Source: Prosopocoilus inquinatus
Lineage: Eukaryota; Arthropoda; Insecta; Coleoptera; Lucanidae
Length of the DNA: 64,000 nucleotides
Assembly (NCBI GenBank): GCA_036172665.1
Contig: CM069876.1
Location: forward strand, 38,099,001-38,163,000
Direction of reading: 5' to 3'
Below are positions 33,643-43,989 of the stretch, piece by piece. Both the position numbers and the translations under genes were made by a program. Below the pieces are notes generated by a model, which did not search any database, was not told the origin of the DNA, and saw only the letters and a program-made list of their open reading frames with translations. How positions within the stretch are numbered: the stretch's first letter is position 1; every line of letters starts with the position of its first letter.

Positions 33643-34065
33643 AGATGGCGCCACCGAATCACTCTTACGCGCGTTGATTTAATTAAAGAAAGAAAACAGC
33701 ACAACAAAAAGACGAAAACTTAATATTGATATTTGCATTAAATTACTTTTCGCTTTCGAACAATGGATGTCGCTGGAAACAGTTCAATCTCAAGAGATGG
33801 CGCTATGAATAATTTCCCGTGGCGGCTCCCGGACTTTAGATTAGCAAAATTTGAATAGAAATGCTGTGCGTTGATTTAATTAAAGAAAGAAAACAGCAGA
33901 ACAAAAAGACGAAAACTTAATATTGATATTCGCATTAAATTACTTTTCGCTTTCGAACAATGGATGGCGCTTGAAACAGTTCAATCTCAAGAGATGGCGC
34001 TCTAAATAATTTCCCGTGGCAGCTCCCGAACTCTAGATTAGCAAAGTTTGACTAGAAATGCCGTT
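33643..34065. repeat. 197-bp tandem duplication with AGATGGCGC motifs
   Basis: GCGTTGATTTAATTAAAGAA starts copies at 33671 and 33868. Both run through CAGTTCAATCTCAAGAGATGG and AATTTCCCGTGG to GATTAGCAAA with few differences, so the duplication is recent. AGATGGCGC occurs at 33643, 33795 and 33992. The word AGAGATGGCGCTCTAAATAA also occurs in the 46.4-47.0 kb array. Confidence 0.85.
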
Positions 34066-34750
34066 GCTGGTAATTCGACTAAAATTCTTTTCCCTTTCGT
34101 TCAAAAGATTGCACTCTAAACGATTCCTGTCACGTTTCTAATTTATATTTCCCGACGTTAATTTGGAGCGCAGACTACATACTGACAACATGGCGCTTTC
34201 AACAGCTAAACTGTGTTCAGCGATGATTGAAGGTTTGCGTCTGAAACATTTCAGAAATGTTATCGATCTTTCATTTCGCAACAGCAATTTACTATCTGTA
34301 AGGACATCAATTATAATTTCTACTCGGCGCTGTGCGTAGAATAAAACAAATTATTGTAGTAGAGCGGCACATTCGATAATTTTTGATCGCGGTGTATTTA
34401 AGTCAATTGAGATTTATAAACGCTTTTCTTGCTGAGACAATCTAACACATTTCTGTTTGTGCTACGACAACTGCAGCATATAGACAACATGTTTTACGCA
34501 AAAAGTGATTTAAAATTTTGTTGGATGCCTGGATTGACAGAATAAAGAATTCATTCCCCTAACTTCGACACTTCTTTAGTCTAGTTTGTTTGTTCCACCA
34601 CCAAATAATAATAAACCGTCATCAATCAATGACGTTGTTCTTCTCAATAAGAAAACCATTTACTGATTTCTACAAATTTGTTTTAATTAATGCATAAAAT
34701 ATCTCGCTGTCATTATTTGACGTTCGCTTATCAAGTGCCAAATAAACGGG
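34066..34750. other. Gene-free spacer
   Basis: No exon or element end was recognised between the 197-bp duplication and the following MITE. Confidence 0.5.
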
Positions 34751-34994
34751 ATCTTGAAATGTACCTCAGCCACAGCGTAAGCTCCGCCTCTGGCGTCCCT
34801 TTTCTAAAATGAATGAATGACGTGCGTCATAAATACATATATAGGTAAACGAGGAACAATCAATAATAATATTTTGATCTAGATTATTAAAATCACAATT
34901 AACTTCCGTACCTTCCTCTTGTGACATTTTTTTTTAAACTGTTGCAGCAAGCCGAAGGTGTAGCTTGTGCTGTGGCTGAGGTGCATTTCAAGAT
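34751..34994. mobile_element. MITE with long imperfect terminal inverted repeats (~244 bp)
   Basis: ATCTTGAAATGTACCTCAGC followed by CACAGC at the left is mirrored at the right by GCTGTGGCTGAGGTGCATTT and CAAGAT. Pairing continues inward (AAGCT, then a CTC/TTCGGC region) for about 50 bp with mismatches. There is no coding potential, and the flanking duplication is unclear. Confidence 0.75.
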
Positions 34995-35711
34995 ACGTCA
35001 AAAAATGAACTTCAATTTTGGTAACAAACGCCCAAAAAGAGGAAATTTGCTCTGATTAAATGAATAGACTAGGAAAGTAAACGTCATAGAAGGTGGAGCT
35101 GAGTCGTTTACTATCTTTGTCTAAAAAATCAGACGTATGTCGTAAATTACTGTCGCTGTAACACCGGAGTTGACCTGAACATAACCTAACATTTAAGAAT
35201 GTTAACACAACGAGATTAAACAAGATATTACTATTTCATAAGTTGATATCTTGTACATTGTATTGACAAATGCTTGACAAACACATTGCATGCTTCTCCA
35301 CAGACATTTTTTTTTATTTTGTATTGTTAGGTTATGTTTATTAATGGTTTATTGACCTGCAGATGAACTTAGCTCAGACATGCATTTTATACATTTTTTT
35401 AATAACAAATAAATTAACTAATTAAGTACAATAAGCACAACTAGAATAATTTTATTGAAGCTTTTCCTTTTAAGTTTTAGTGATAAGCAAAAGTTTACAC
35501 AACAGTTCCCTGTGAAGCGAGTATTTTCAGTTTGTTTGGCGTAGCCCATGCATTTTTACAGTCCAATAAAATCCGTTTCAAATTTCGCGCCAGCTTTCCT
35601 AATCTATTGTTTAGACCGAATAAGAGACTTCATCTCATATAGTCGTCGTAGGGCGTGCATAATAAAAACTTAATTTCCATTCACTTTTGTAATGACTGTA
35701 CATTTTTTCTC
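34995..35711. other. Gene-free AT-rich sequence
   Basis: No gene or repeat with clear boundaries was recognised. Confidence 0.45.
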
Positions 35712-35751
35712 ACTCCTGACGAAGCTGTCAATCGATAGCGAAACGTTGAGT
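35712..35751 (+). ncRNA. Candidate solo hammerhead ribozyme motif
   Basis: ACTC pairs GAGT as stem I. The core is CTGACGA, then one extra A. Stem II is GCTGTC-AATC-GATAGC (six pairs, one G-U), followed by GAAA, CG and a TT cleavage-site candidate directly before GAGT. All invariant hammerhead residues I can place are present; the extra nucleotide after CUGACGA is also seen in the 27.7 and 60.1 kb motifs. Stem III would be minimal, as in Penelope-like and retrozyme hammerheads that act as dimers. Downstream ATTGTCC recalls the 22-kb array. Confidence 0.55.
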
Positions 35752-38740
35752 ATTTTTCCTTTCATATATTGTCCGGTTATTGATTCAAAACTTATTATTT
35801 TTTTACTTCGGAAGAGTACTTTGAAATTTTGGCGTTAAAAACGAGCTTCGTCATTGGCCAATTCCGGCCAGCTGTCAATGGCAAAGCTCGTTTGTAGCGC
35901 CAAAATTTCGATTAAAAATAAATAAAAATTAATAAAGTCGCTAAACTCGCATGGTTTATTCTTATTTTTAGGTTGCGTCTGTTTTAATTTTCTTGCGTTT
36001 CTACTATTTTGGTTCTTTGGCTGTGCCTTTTCCATGATTTTCCAAAATTTATCGAATGCGTTATACATAGGATGAAATAGTTTTTAAAACTGAAAAATTA
36101 ATAAAGCGAAACGCCCCATCAAAACGGAGTCACGTGATTGCGTCTCTTTGATATTCTCATCCTCATCTCAAAGGAAATTTTAGAAATCGAAGTTCCAGAA
36201 TAAAAAAGCTGCGATTACAACGAACAGGCAACGTGAACGTTTTTTTTTTATTCTTCGAAAGTAGATGAAGATACGATAATTTAATTTAAATTTTTCTTGT
36301 GATGAATGGATGTTCAAGTCGTACGAAAAATAGAAAGAAATTCGAATTGATTAAATTCCCGCCGAAACGTACATGATCTGATCATAACAAATTTCTTTCG
36401 CTTCAAAGTTTAAATGGTTATTTGATCGGTTTACGTTTAGGTGTGGAAGGTCAAAATTGTGTCAGACTTTGAAAGAATCTACTGAGATTTTTTAAAAGTG
36501 AAATCGAAAATTTCAATAAACAAAAAAAAATATAAAGTATTTAGAAATCGCAGAATTTTGAAAAACACAAAGCTTCTAAACATTTAACTTAACATTAAAC
36601 TTGTCATAAAAATCGAGCTCCAGATACCGAGGTTAGTTTTTGTCTAACTCATTTAAAAATAGATCATATTTAGCCCACCCTGTATAATACCTTAATTTTG
36701 TTTCGATTATTATTTGTTGCATCTTTTCTTTTGAATTATCGTCGTTATTGAAGTTTTGTTCTTGATCTCTATATTGATTCTGATTTTCTTTTATGCCACC
36801 CCTTCAAACCCCCCCTGTGTGATGATAACGTTTTGAAATATTGTTATTTGCGGTATTTCACCGGAATTTCATGAAATTAGGGGCAACTGTATTAACAATA
36901 GTTTTCATCAAAAATTTATTTCGTGTGTGAGACCTTCTAGAAGCAAAATAAATTATTTCTTCGCAATAAATCTCTTTAAATACGCCATCGGTTTCCTTGA
37001 AAAACTATCCTTTACAGCAAGTAGTAAATATCTGTCGGGAAAAGTTTACGATCCGAGAAAATTCCAAAGCTTGTGACTTATTGATTTTATTTTGTTCATT
37101 GTGGCATTTTTAAGTTCGAAATCTTGGAACGGTCTTCCGCAGTAATTTGCAATTTTCAATCAGGATTGAATATAATAAATTAAATACAAGAGAATATTAA
37201 AAAGAAGGTAACTTACCCCCTGCATTTTCGTTTGGTCTTTAGGGAAACGGTGATGTCAGGCAGATAGATATGTACTTAGATACTGGAAATGTCAAGCCTT
37301 ATTTAGAACAGATTTCTACTTAAATTTGCTCACCTACTAAGTTCTGTTCTGCGTTCGATTCGAATAAAGAACGAAAACTGAAATTGATTAAATTCGCAAG
37401 CAAAGGAGTAGTAGGAAAAACAAGGTGTTAGTCAATCGTCTGATGACATTACTATGCTTCTTCTTTTCGTGGTGCAACCGAAGATTTCAAAATGTCACGT
37501 CGGCGTTAATAGTCCGTTTTTTACGACCCGGCCTGTAATTATGTAAAACCGATTCGAAACGTCGCATAATTTACGATATTTTCAGTCGGCAATTAAAAAA
37601 AAAAAAAATTCCGAATGCGTTCCTAATTTCTGAGTTGCTGCTGCCCGAACACGATCGGACTCTCTAAATTCACCAAAACGTCACTTTATGTAACTTCATG
37701 TTTTATTTGCTTAAAAATTTTGGAAATAATGTGAAGACATACCGGCGACGAATTATACAAGATTATTTAATAAACGTGTCGTGCGCGTTAGAATTTATTA
37801 TGAAAACATGAATACATACGTCGGAGAAAGTTTGACATAAGCGACATAAGTTGGCGATTTCATTTCTTATTTCAATAAATAAAATTTTATTTCATTTTAA
37901 AACCACATATGAAATAAAAGAAAATGATCAAAATAAAGGACAGAAAACAAAATAAACGACTTTGGTATTACGATAAGAAGAAGACCCACTAAGAAGTGCT
38001 CTTCAATTCAGCAATCATGAAAACCATAATTGTTATTTTTATTTTTTATTTGTGTTAGATTTAGTAAAGGTTATTTTGAAGCAGCTGATCTCCGGATCCT
38101 TTCGATCAATTTATTTCAAGCTTTGCCATTTTTTATATTTTTTTTTGTATAAGGATAAACGTCATTATTTTTAATGACGAAGAAAGAATAAAAAGAAAAA
38201 ATAAATAAATGGTATAGAAAAATCTTAACGAATGGGATCGAAGGTACGCGAAATGTATGGAAAAGGAAAAAAAACAGGAAGTAAGAAACGCATATGGACT
38301 ACGCGAAGTTAAACAAGTTGGAAATAATGAGATACATAGACGAAACGAGCATCAGTGACAAAAAAGTGTCAGTAACAAGAAGAAAATGATCACGCAAGCA
38401 GTGGCGAGTTTTCAAAAAAAAAGGCCTCAAGTCTTTCCACTCCTTTCATCCATTTATTTCTATACTTCATTATTTATATTTCCTCCGATCTTCAATTTCC
38501 ATTTTTTTTTAACTGTAGAACTGCAGGCATAAAGTTTCGATTGTCGTTTGATTTGTTTTTTCTGCCCTGCAGTATTCGTTCTTCTAATGATCCAGGAAGA
38601 AACAAGTTTTAATATGTTTTTTTTTGTTACTTAATGGTTTCGTTTTTTTTCTTTCTCATACAGTCTTAAACAGTCAAAACTTACTATTACTTTTATTTTT
38701 ATAAAAAAAAGAAAACTAAAGCGCAAGGAATTATTTCAGT
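35752..38740. other. Gene-free AT-rich sequence
   Basis: No exon, RNA gene or element end was recognised. Short open frames are lysine- or asparagine-rich and lack motifs. Confidence 0.5.
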
Positions 38741-38869
38741 CTTTGTATAATGGCTTTCAATGTGTTAAGTCTTTTTCCTCTAAAATCTTCTTCTTGCTCG
38801 TTTTCTTTTTTGTCTCAAAAATTGGATTTCTGCAAGCTTCTTTTACTGTTCTTTTAATCGCCATTCATT

Positions 38870-39480
38870 TTGGCGGCCCCGGTCATCGAGGTCTCTTCTC
38901 TGGGAACTTTTTGTTTTTTATATTTTTCTTACACATCCATCTTTTGTTTCCTTCTCCTCCAGTTCCATCCTTTATCATTCAACAACTTGCCTGTGATTTC
39001 TTTTTTATGATTCATGTTTCTCAGAGAACCATAATCCTTCGAAACTGTAAGGTCATTACTTTCACCAAGCGTTCCACTTTAAATAATCTGGGTCATGTTG
39101 GGGCCCGGTCGTTTTCCTTTTGTCTTAATTCCTTTCAATTCTGTTCTTTCTCATTCAGTATCTTTTCCTGTGATTCCTTATTTAAGGCCCATGCTTCTGA
39201 GAAAACCGTAATCCTTCGAAACTGTAAGGTTGTTGCTCTCACCAAGCGTTCCATTTTAAACAATTCGGGTCATATTGGGACCCTAAAATTTCTACCGATC
39301 GTTTTTCTTTTGTTTTGTTTTCTTTACCATTCAGTAGGCTTTCCTGTGATTCCTTATTTAGGATGCATGTTTCTGAGAGAACCGTAATCCTCCGAAACTC
39401 TAAGGTTTTTGCTCTCACCAAGTGTTCCTTTTTAACATCCGGGTCATGTTGGGGCCCTAAAATCTCTACTAGCCTTTCAG
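38870..39480. repeat. Three-copy tandem repeat, 177 bp unit
   Basis: CCTGTGATT marks copies at 38990, 39167 and 39343. Each continues with CTGAGAGAACCGTAATCCTT-like sequence, CGAAACTGTAAGG, TCACCAAGCGTTCC, TTTAAA, GGGTCAT.TTGGG and CCCTAAAAT. Because 177 is a multiple of three, a 214-codon plus-strand frame stays open across the copies. Its product is itself repetitive and unlike any protein I know, so I do not call a gene. Confidence 0.8.
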
Positions 39481-39950
39481 GATCCTACATTTATTATTCT
39501 ACGCTTTTTACTTCCAGGTGTTCCATTTTAGGCAGACTAAGTCCAGTTAAATCCCCAAAATCGCCATTTATTTCCTTTTTTTTAATCTATGGTCGTGTTA
39601 AGTCATAGACTTAGATTTTAACCAGAACAAGTCGAATTGGAACTCTAAATTCGGCAATGGTCGTTGGGGCAACCACCCAAGATCTCTGATTTAACCTAAT
39701 TATAATTGGGCCGATTCAAATCAACTCAACCGACAAAAATAGTCACTAACACTCATTATTTTTATGTAAAAAAAATAATTAGATAACAGAAAAGAGAGTA
39801 TCATTAGGGTTGTGTGTGAACCCGAGTTACTGAAGGGTTTGCTGGTAATAACCTATTTACTAAACTACCACAACCCTCTACTACCTCGTTTTCTTCTTCG
39901 GGTTTAAGCCTAATTAAAGGTTCTCTACCAATTAGTCTATTGTTCTCCAT

Positions 39951-40160
39951 CTATTGATCCCCTGTTTTCTGTAGGTATGCTTTTGCCATCTTGATAATGT
40001 ACGTATTTTTCCGTTTCTCCTTCCTACGGACTGCCAATCTAAAAATCTTTTGGACCATCTGGTTTTCTATACGCCCATACCATTTAAGTGCCTTATTTTC
40101 TAAGGTTTTTGCAAGGGAGCAGTTTCGCCTTCGTACTTGTTTCTGATTTTGTGATCGCAT
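39951..40160 (-). pseudogene. LINE-type C-terminal fragment
   Basis: The minus-strand frame contains KALKWYGRIENQM, resembling the (L)(K/R)WxGHxxRM motif downstream of the reverse-transcriptase domain in many insect non-LTR elements. The final histidine is replaced. Only about 70 codons remain, opposite in orientation to the larger LINE remnant that follows. Confidence 0.45.
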
Positions 40161-40489
40161 GTAACTGCCTTGTCTCTTTTTTACTCTCGTCCTGGTTGGT
40201 TAGATTAGAACCCCAAATAAAAGGATGTTCTGCACCACGTTCAAGAAAATCTTTTTCTCATTTTCTCCTCTCCTTTTTGGCTACATGTAATTAATGATTT
40301 GGTAGCTTGCGCTATTTTCGTCTCAATACCTCTTGAGCCGAAGTCGTTATCATCTTGAGCTCGGGGACATTATTGATTCCAAATGCTAACAGTCGTTATT
40401 TTATCTCTTTTTTTCTTTTATATTCAGATCCCATATGAAAAAGCAAAACTGTAAGTGATTGGATTTTTTAAAGGGGGAAAGTTGTAGCG

Positions 40490-41745
40490 AATCAGATACA
40501 TTGCAACTATTTTTCCTGATTTCTGAAAGGCATATGACTGGCATACAAAATCATAAGTTTTTAAAGTACTTGTGGAACTGCGTGTACGTACCGAGCAAAT
40601 TAAGGTCTCCACGCACTAGATCTGACCGTAATACCCCGGACGCGGAGCGGTTTGCCTACAGATCACGTTTCTTCAGCAAAATATTTCGCCCAAGATAATC
40701 ATTAGACTCTTAAAAATTATCTACGATATAAAATCAGAGTCAAAAACTCGTTAACAGACAGTTTTAAGATAACCAGAGGTCCCAGACAAGAGAGACTCGC
40801 AATCCACACCATTGCACAGGTAATTTTATACTTCACTCAATGGTAAAGAAAGCAGAGCTACAAACCCAGAAAAGCATCCCCTCAAAAAGTAACTAACCAG
40901 TTAATTCCTTAAGCCGATGATGTAGTTGGTACGAGAAAGCGAAGAACCAAAGAAAGTTGGTTCAAAAGTTTGTAGGCGGGACAGGAAATCTTGGGCCGGA
41001 AATAAACTCCCAAAAAACCGAACGTCTGAAATTATGAATGATACGGAAAGGAGGAAGAAAAGAAGCCGCAACCTGAAAGCACTTATTGAAGTAAAGAGGG
41101 TAGAAAGTTTTAGATATTTAGGAAGAACGTGGACGGAATAATGAAGAAACGGACGGGTAAAAAAAAGATCGGCATGTCCAAGCAACGTGCACGTGAAACA
41201 TTGGCATTTACTAAGCCAGTAGGCCAAGACGGAAGAGAAAAATATTACGGAGAATATTCGGAAGAAGAAAAGTGAACGATTTGTGGAAAGGAAGTAGTAA
41301 CCAGAAAGTGTATGGTCTGTACACTTACAATGAACATGAGATATGACAGAAAATGAGGCACTGATACTGATACAAGAAGAATAAACAACAAACGAAGAAG
41401 GAGAGCGAGATTAAGGTGGAAAAACCAAGCGGTGGATCATCTACTAGAAGAATTGAAAAATGAAAGGTAGAGACGGGCAGCTATGAAGGAAATCATAGAA
41501 AAGAAGATTTATACCATGAAATTAGAATAACAAGTGCAGTTAAGGCTTAAAGAATTAGATGGATGAGACATATTTTAAAGACAGAAAATGACGCATTGAT
41601 ACAACAACAAAAACAAACAAAGAATAAGAGAGGGACCGAGATTAAGGTGGAAAATCCAAATGGAAGATGACATAGAGTAGAAGACCTGGATGTGGAGTGG
41701 TGCCTAATATGAAGGAAATGATGGAAAAATAGTCCAACAAGCCCT
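40490..41745 (+). pseudogene. Degenerate non-LTR retrotransposon reverse transcriptase
   Basis: Broken plus-strand frames preserve the usual order of motifs. DF-KAYDW lies at 40518-40541 with a stop inside, GPRQERLA near 40778 corresponds to the GxRQG box, and ADDVV at 40913-40927 corresponds to the (Y/F)ADD catalytic box. VESFRYLGR near 41100 follows, then RARLRWKNQ near 41405 and RGPRLRWKIQ near 41630. The last two are diverged tandem copies of the same C-terminal segment. Frameshifts and stops show it is dead. Endonuclease, gag and ends are not visible. Confidence 0.72.
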
Positions 41746-42480
41746 CAACAATTCAGCCGATTATGCTTTATTTATGTTCAGATCCATATCCTCTTCACCA
41801 ACACACAGATTCCTTACCACATATTCCATGCCTTCTTTTTCTTGTGCAAAGACAGTTTGATCATTTGCGAAAATTACGTGCAGAGTATTTTTTTCGTTTT
41901 AGTACTCCATGCCGCAATGATTCTTCCATGACCATCTTGTGGTTTCCTTTGTCAGCCATTGTTTATTTTCTTTAAGCCATGCCCAATTTAATCCAAAAGT
42001 CAAAAGAAAATGTATCACATTTATGATACTATTGGAAAAGGTAATTGGGTAATGTTTAATTTTGTACCAAATATAAAAATTTTTGTAAGGATTAGAGAAA
42101 GAGAGGTAGGTAAAATTAACTTTTATCTTTTCCTACTCTCTGCAGATTCATTTACCTGTCAAGTTTAATTTACGTGCTTAGGAATGCATGTGTTTGAGAC
42201 GCACAGTTCTCGAGTAGACGTCGAGAAGATGCGTGCTGCGTAACCTTAGAGAACCGACGGTGACGGCGACGCCCAAAACTGGAAATACAAATCTGGGAAA
42301 GATCTTGTGAAACCCGTCCGTTAATTAGATACGAATTCGTGAATTGCCTATTAATAGACTTACAACATGAAAAGAACGCGCGACGCCCGAAACGATACCG
42401 TATCGTTTTTCACGAAATCAGGTGGGATTTCGGCAGTTTATTATCTACAAGGTTAAGAATTTTAGTGCCTCGTTTTTTAT
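41746..42480. other. Upstream region of Tweedle gene 3
   Basis: No exon is visible. A 19-bp hairpin, AAACGATAC-C-GTATCGTTT, lies at 42390-42408, about 155 bp upstream of the TATA box. It could be a protein-binding palindrome. Confidence 0.5.
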
Positions 42481-42562
42481 TTACTCGTCTAAATGTTAAC
42501 CTGCAGATGTGACCGCGCCGTGTGTCCTTGCTAAAAGGATGTCTCAAATAGTGGGGATGAGA

Positions 42563-42570
42563 TATAAATA
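42563..42570 (+). promoter_or_regulatory. TATA box of Tweedle gene 3
   Basis: TATAAATA lies in GGGGATGAGATATAAATA; GATGAG before the box is shared with gene 1. TTTCAATTT near 42592 is a plausible initiator, giving a leader of only about 27 nt. Upstream, GATGTGACC (42506-42514) and TCTAAATGTTA (42489-42499) match words in the promoters of genes 1 and 2. Confidence 0.75.
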
Positions 42571-42618
42571 TGTTTTGTATCATAAACTTTCAATTTCATC
42601 TTAGGTTTTCTTCTAATA

Positions 42619-42633
42619 ATGAAGATTTTTGTG
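42619..42633 (+). CDS. Twdl: Tweedle gene 3, exon 1 (start of signal peptide)
   Basis: ATG plus codons for MKIFV end at GTAAGT in phase 0. The intron is only 72 bp (42634-42705), ending CTCTTGCAG. The join yields MKIFVPVVFLATCVLA, a 16-residue signal peptide. Exon position and phase match genes 1 and 2. Confidence 0.9.
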
Positions 42634-42705
42634 GTAAGTATTCGAAAGTGTGTGCCTTGGTGATACTCTCTGGATTACCCAAGTGTTTTGTGTTGTCTCT
42701 TGCAG

Positions 42706-43809
42706 CCTGTGGTTTTTTTGGCGACGTGCGTTCTCGCGCGACCGGATATCGGATTGGATTTACGTAGTAAACCATTGAGTAGTTATGGTGTACCAAGTGC
42801 GTCAGTAACCAACCCCCCGATCTTCAGCAGTTCTTACCTGCCGCCCCCAACGCCGTCTCCGACGTTCGAAACCCCCCTGGTTTCCTCGCCGGTTCCTTTT
42901 TACACGGGTCTTCCACTCGTGACGCCAACTTTCGCCCCCATCTACAACCAAGGCTTCGGCGGATTGGACACGGGAATACCACAATTTTCTAGTCAAGGAA
43001 CGTCATTCATTGACCAATCTAGTCAAGTCGTTTACCCCGCTAGTTCTCAACCGGCGCAAGTACAAAAGCACGTCTACTTCTTCGAAGCCCCCGAAGAACC
43101 CGAAGATGTCAAACCCTACGAACTCCCCGTCGCTCCAGCCAAGAAGAACGTGAAGATCATTTTCATTAAGGCGCCAACTTATCAACCACCTCAATCGATT
43201 GTGCCATTGCCACCGCAAAACCAAGAGAAGACTTTGGTTTACGTTTTGGTCAAGAAACCTGACCCAGCTGAATTGGTCGTGCCAACTCAACCACCGCTAC
43301 CACCTGCCAAACCTGAAGTCTATTTCATCAAATATAAGAACCAGAAGGAAGCCGAAGACAAGGTTTCTAATACTTTGAACGAGCATGCCAATAGCGGTGC
43401 TAACATCATCACCAATACCGGTCTGGACGCTGGGCTTACCCACAACGTGATAACAGGCGATGGGGGTTTGACCTACACTGATAGTTCTTTGTTGGGGGCT
43501 GGCCTGGGCTATACACCATCACCTTTGGGATACACAGCTTCACCCTTGCTGAACGGACTTGGCGTAACGGTAACAGGAAACGGCCTTGTTGGGGGTAGTC
43601 TCATTTCTTCGACGGAGCCAACCTTCCTCTCGTCCGAACCCTCGCTTATTGGTGGCGGTCTGGGTTATGACAGCTCTACCATCTCACCCCTGGTCTCATC
43701 CACAACGGCAATTCCTCCAGTTTCCATAGATGGCGGAATCCCCATTCACCCCTCGTACATTCCTCCGGTTACCTACGGTTACAAGAAGAGATCGGCTGAG
43801 AAGAAGTGA
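42706..43809 (+). CDS. Twdl: Tweedle (DUF243) cuticular protein, gene 3, exon 2
   Basis: Encodes residues 6-372. The predicted signal MKIFVPVVFLATCVLA ends before RPDIGL. Residues ~30-120 are rich in Pro, Ser and Thr instead of glycine. DUF243 (~124-220) carries [36 protein letters not shown] and [14 protein letters not shown]. The second block has V where genes 1 and 2 have Y before KIIFIKAP or RIIFIKAP. The C-terminal 150 residues are Gly/Ser/Thr-rich with LGYTPS and GGGLGYDSS words, and the end is YGYKKRSAEKK, a basic tail with a dibasic site absent from the sisters. The acceptor is TTGCAG and the stop TGA. It is probably an older paralogue with a distinct mechanical role. Confidence 0.96.
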   Translation, partial: PVVFLATCVLARPDIGLDLRSKPLSSYGVPSASVTNPPIFSSSYLPPPTPSPTFETPLVSSPVPFYTGLPLVTPTFAPIYNQGFGGLDTGIPQFSSQGTSFIDQSSQVVYPASSQPAQVQKHVYFFEAPEEPEDVKPYELPVAPAKKNVKIIFIKAPTYQPPQSIVPLPPQNQEKTLVYVLVKKPDPAELVVPTQPPLPPAKPEVYFIKYKNQKEAEDKVSNTLNEHANSGANIITNTGLDAGLTHNVITGDGGLTYTDSSLLGAGLGYTPSPLGYTASPLLNGLGVTVTGNGLVGGSLISSTEPTFLSSEPSLIGGGLGYDSSTISPLVSSTTAIPPVSIDGGIPIHPSYIPPVTYGYKKRSAEKK

Positions 43810-43977
43810 AACTGAAACGACTCACTGCCAACTTGAGATGTACATAATTTTTTTTCGGATAATTGGCCACACTCGTCTGAATGATTTTTATAAAGAAAAC
43901 GAATGGAAATATAACTCAAATCAGAATGATGGTTTTTGAAATTGTTTTGCCTAACTTTTTTTTTTATTTTGATTATG

Positions 43978-43983
43978 AATAAA
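43978..43983 (+). promoter_or_regulatory. Polyadenylation signal of gene 3
   Basis: AATAAA follows the stop codon by about 170 bp. The ATACGGTGACAAATAAATG context of genes 1 and 2 is absent. Confidence 0.65.
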
Positions 43984-43989
43984 AATGCG

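Noticed and set aside
38743..39387. 214-codon plus-strand frame
   Set aside because: It runs across a 177-bp tandem array whose period is divisible by three, and no known domain is present. Kept as a repeat rather than a gene.
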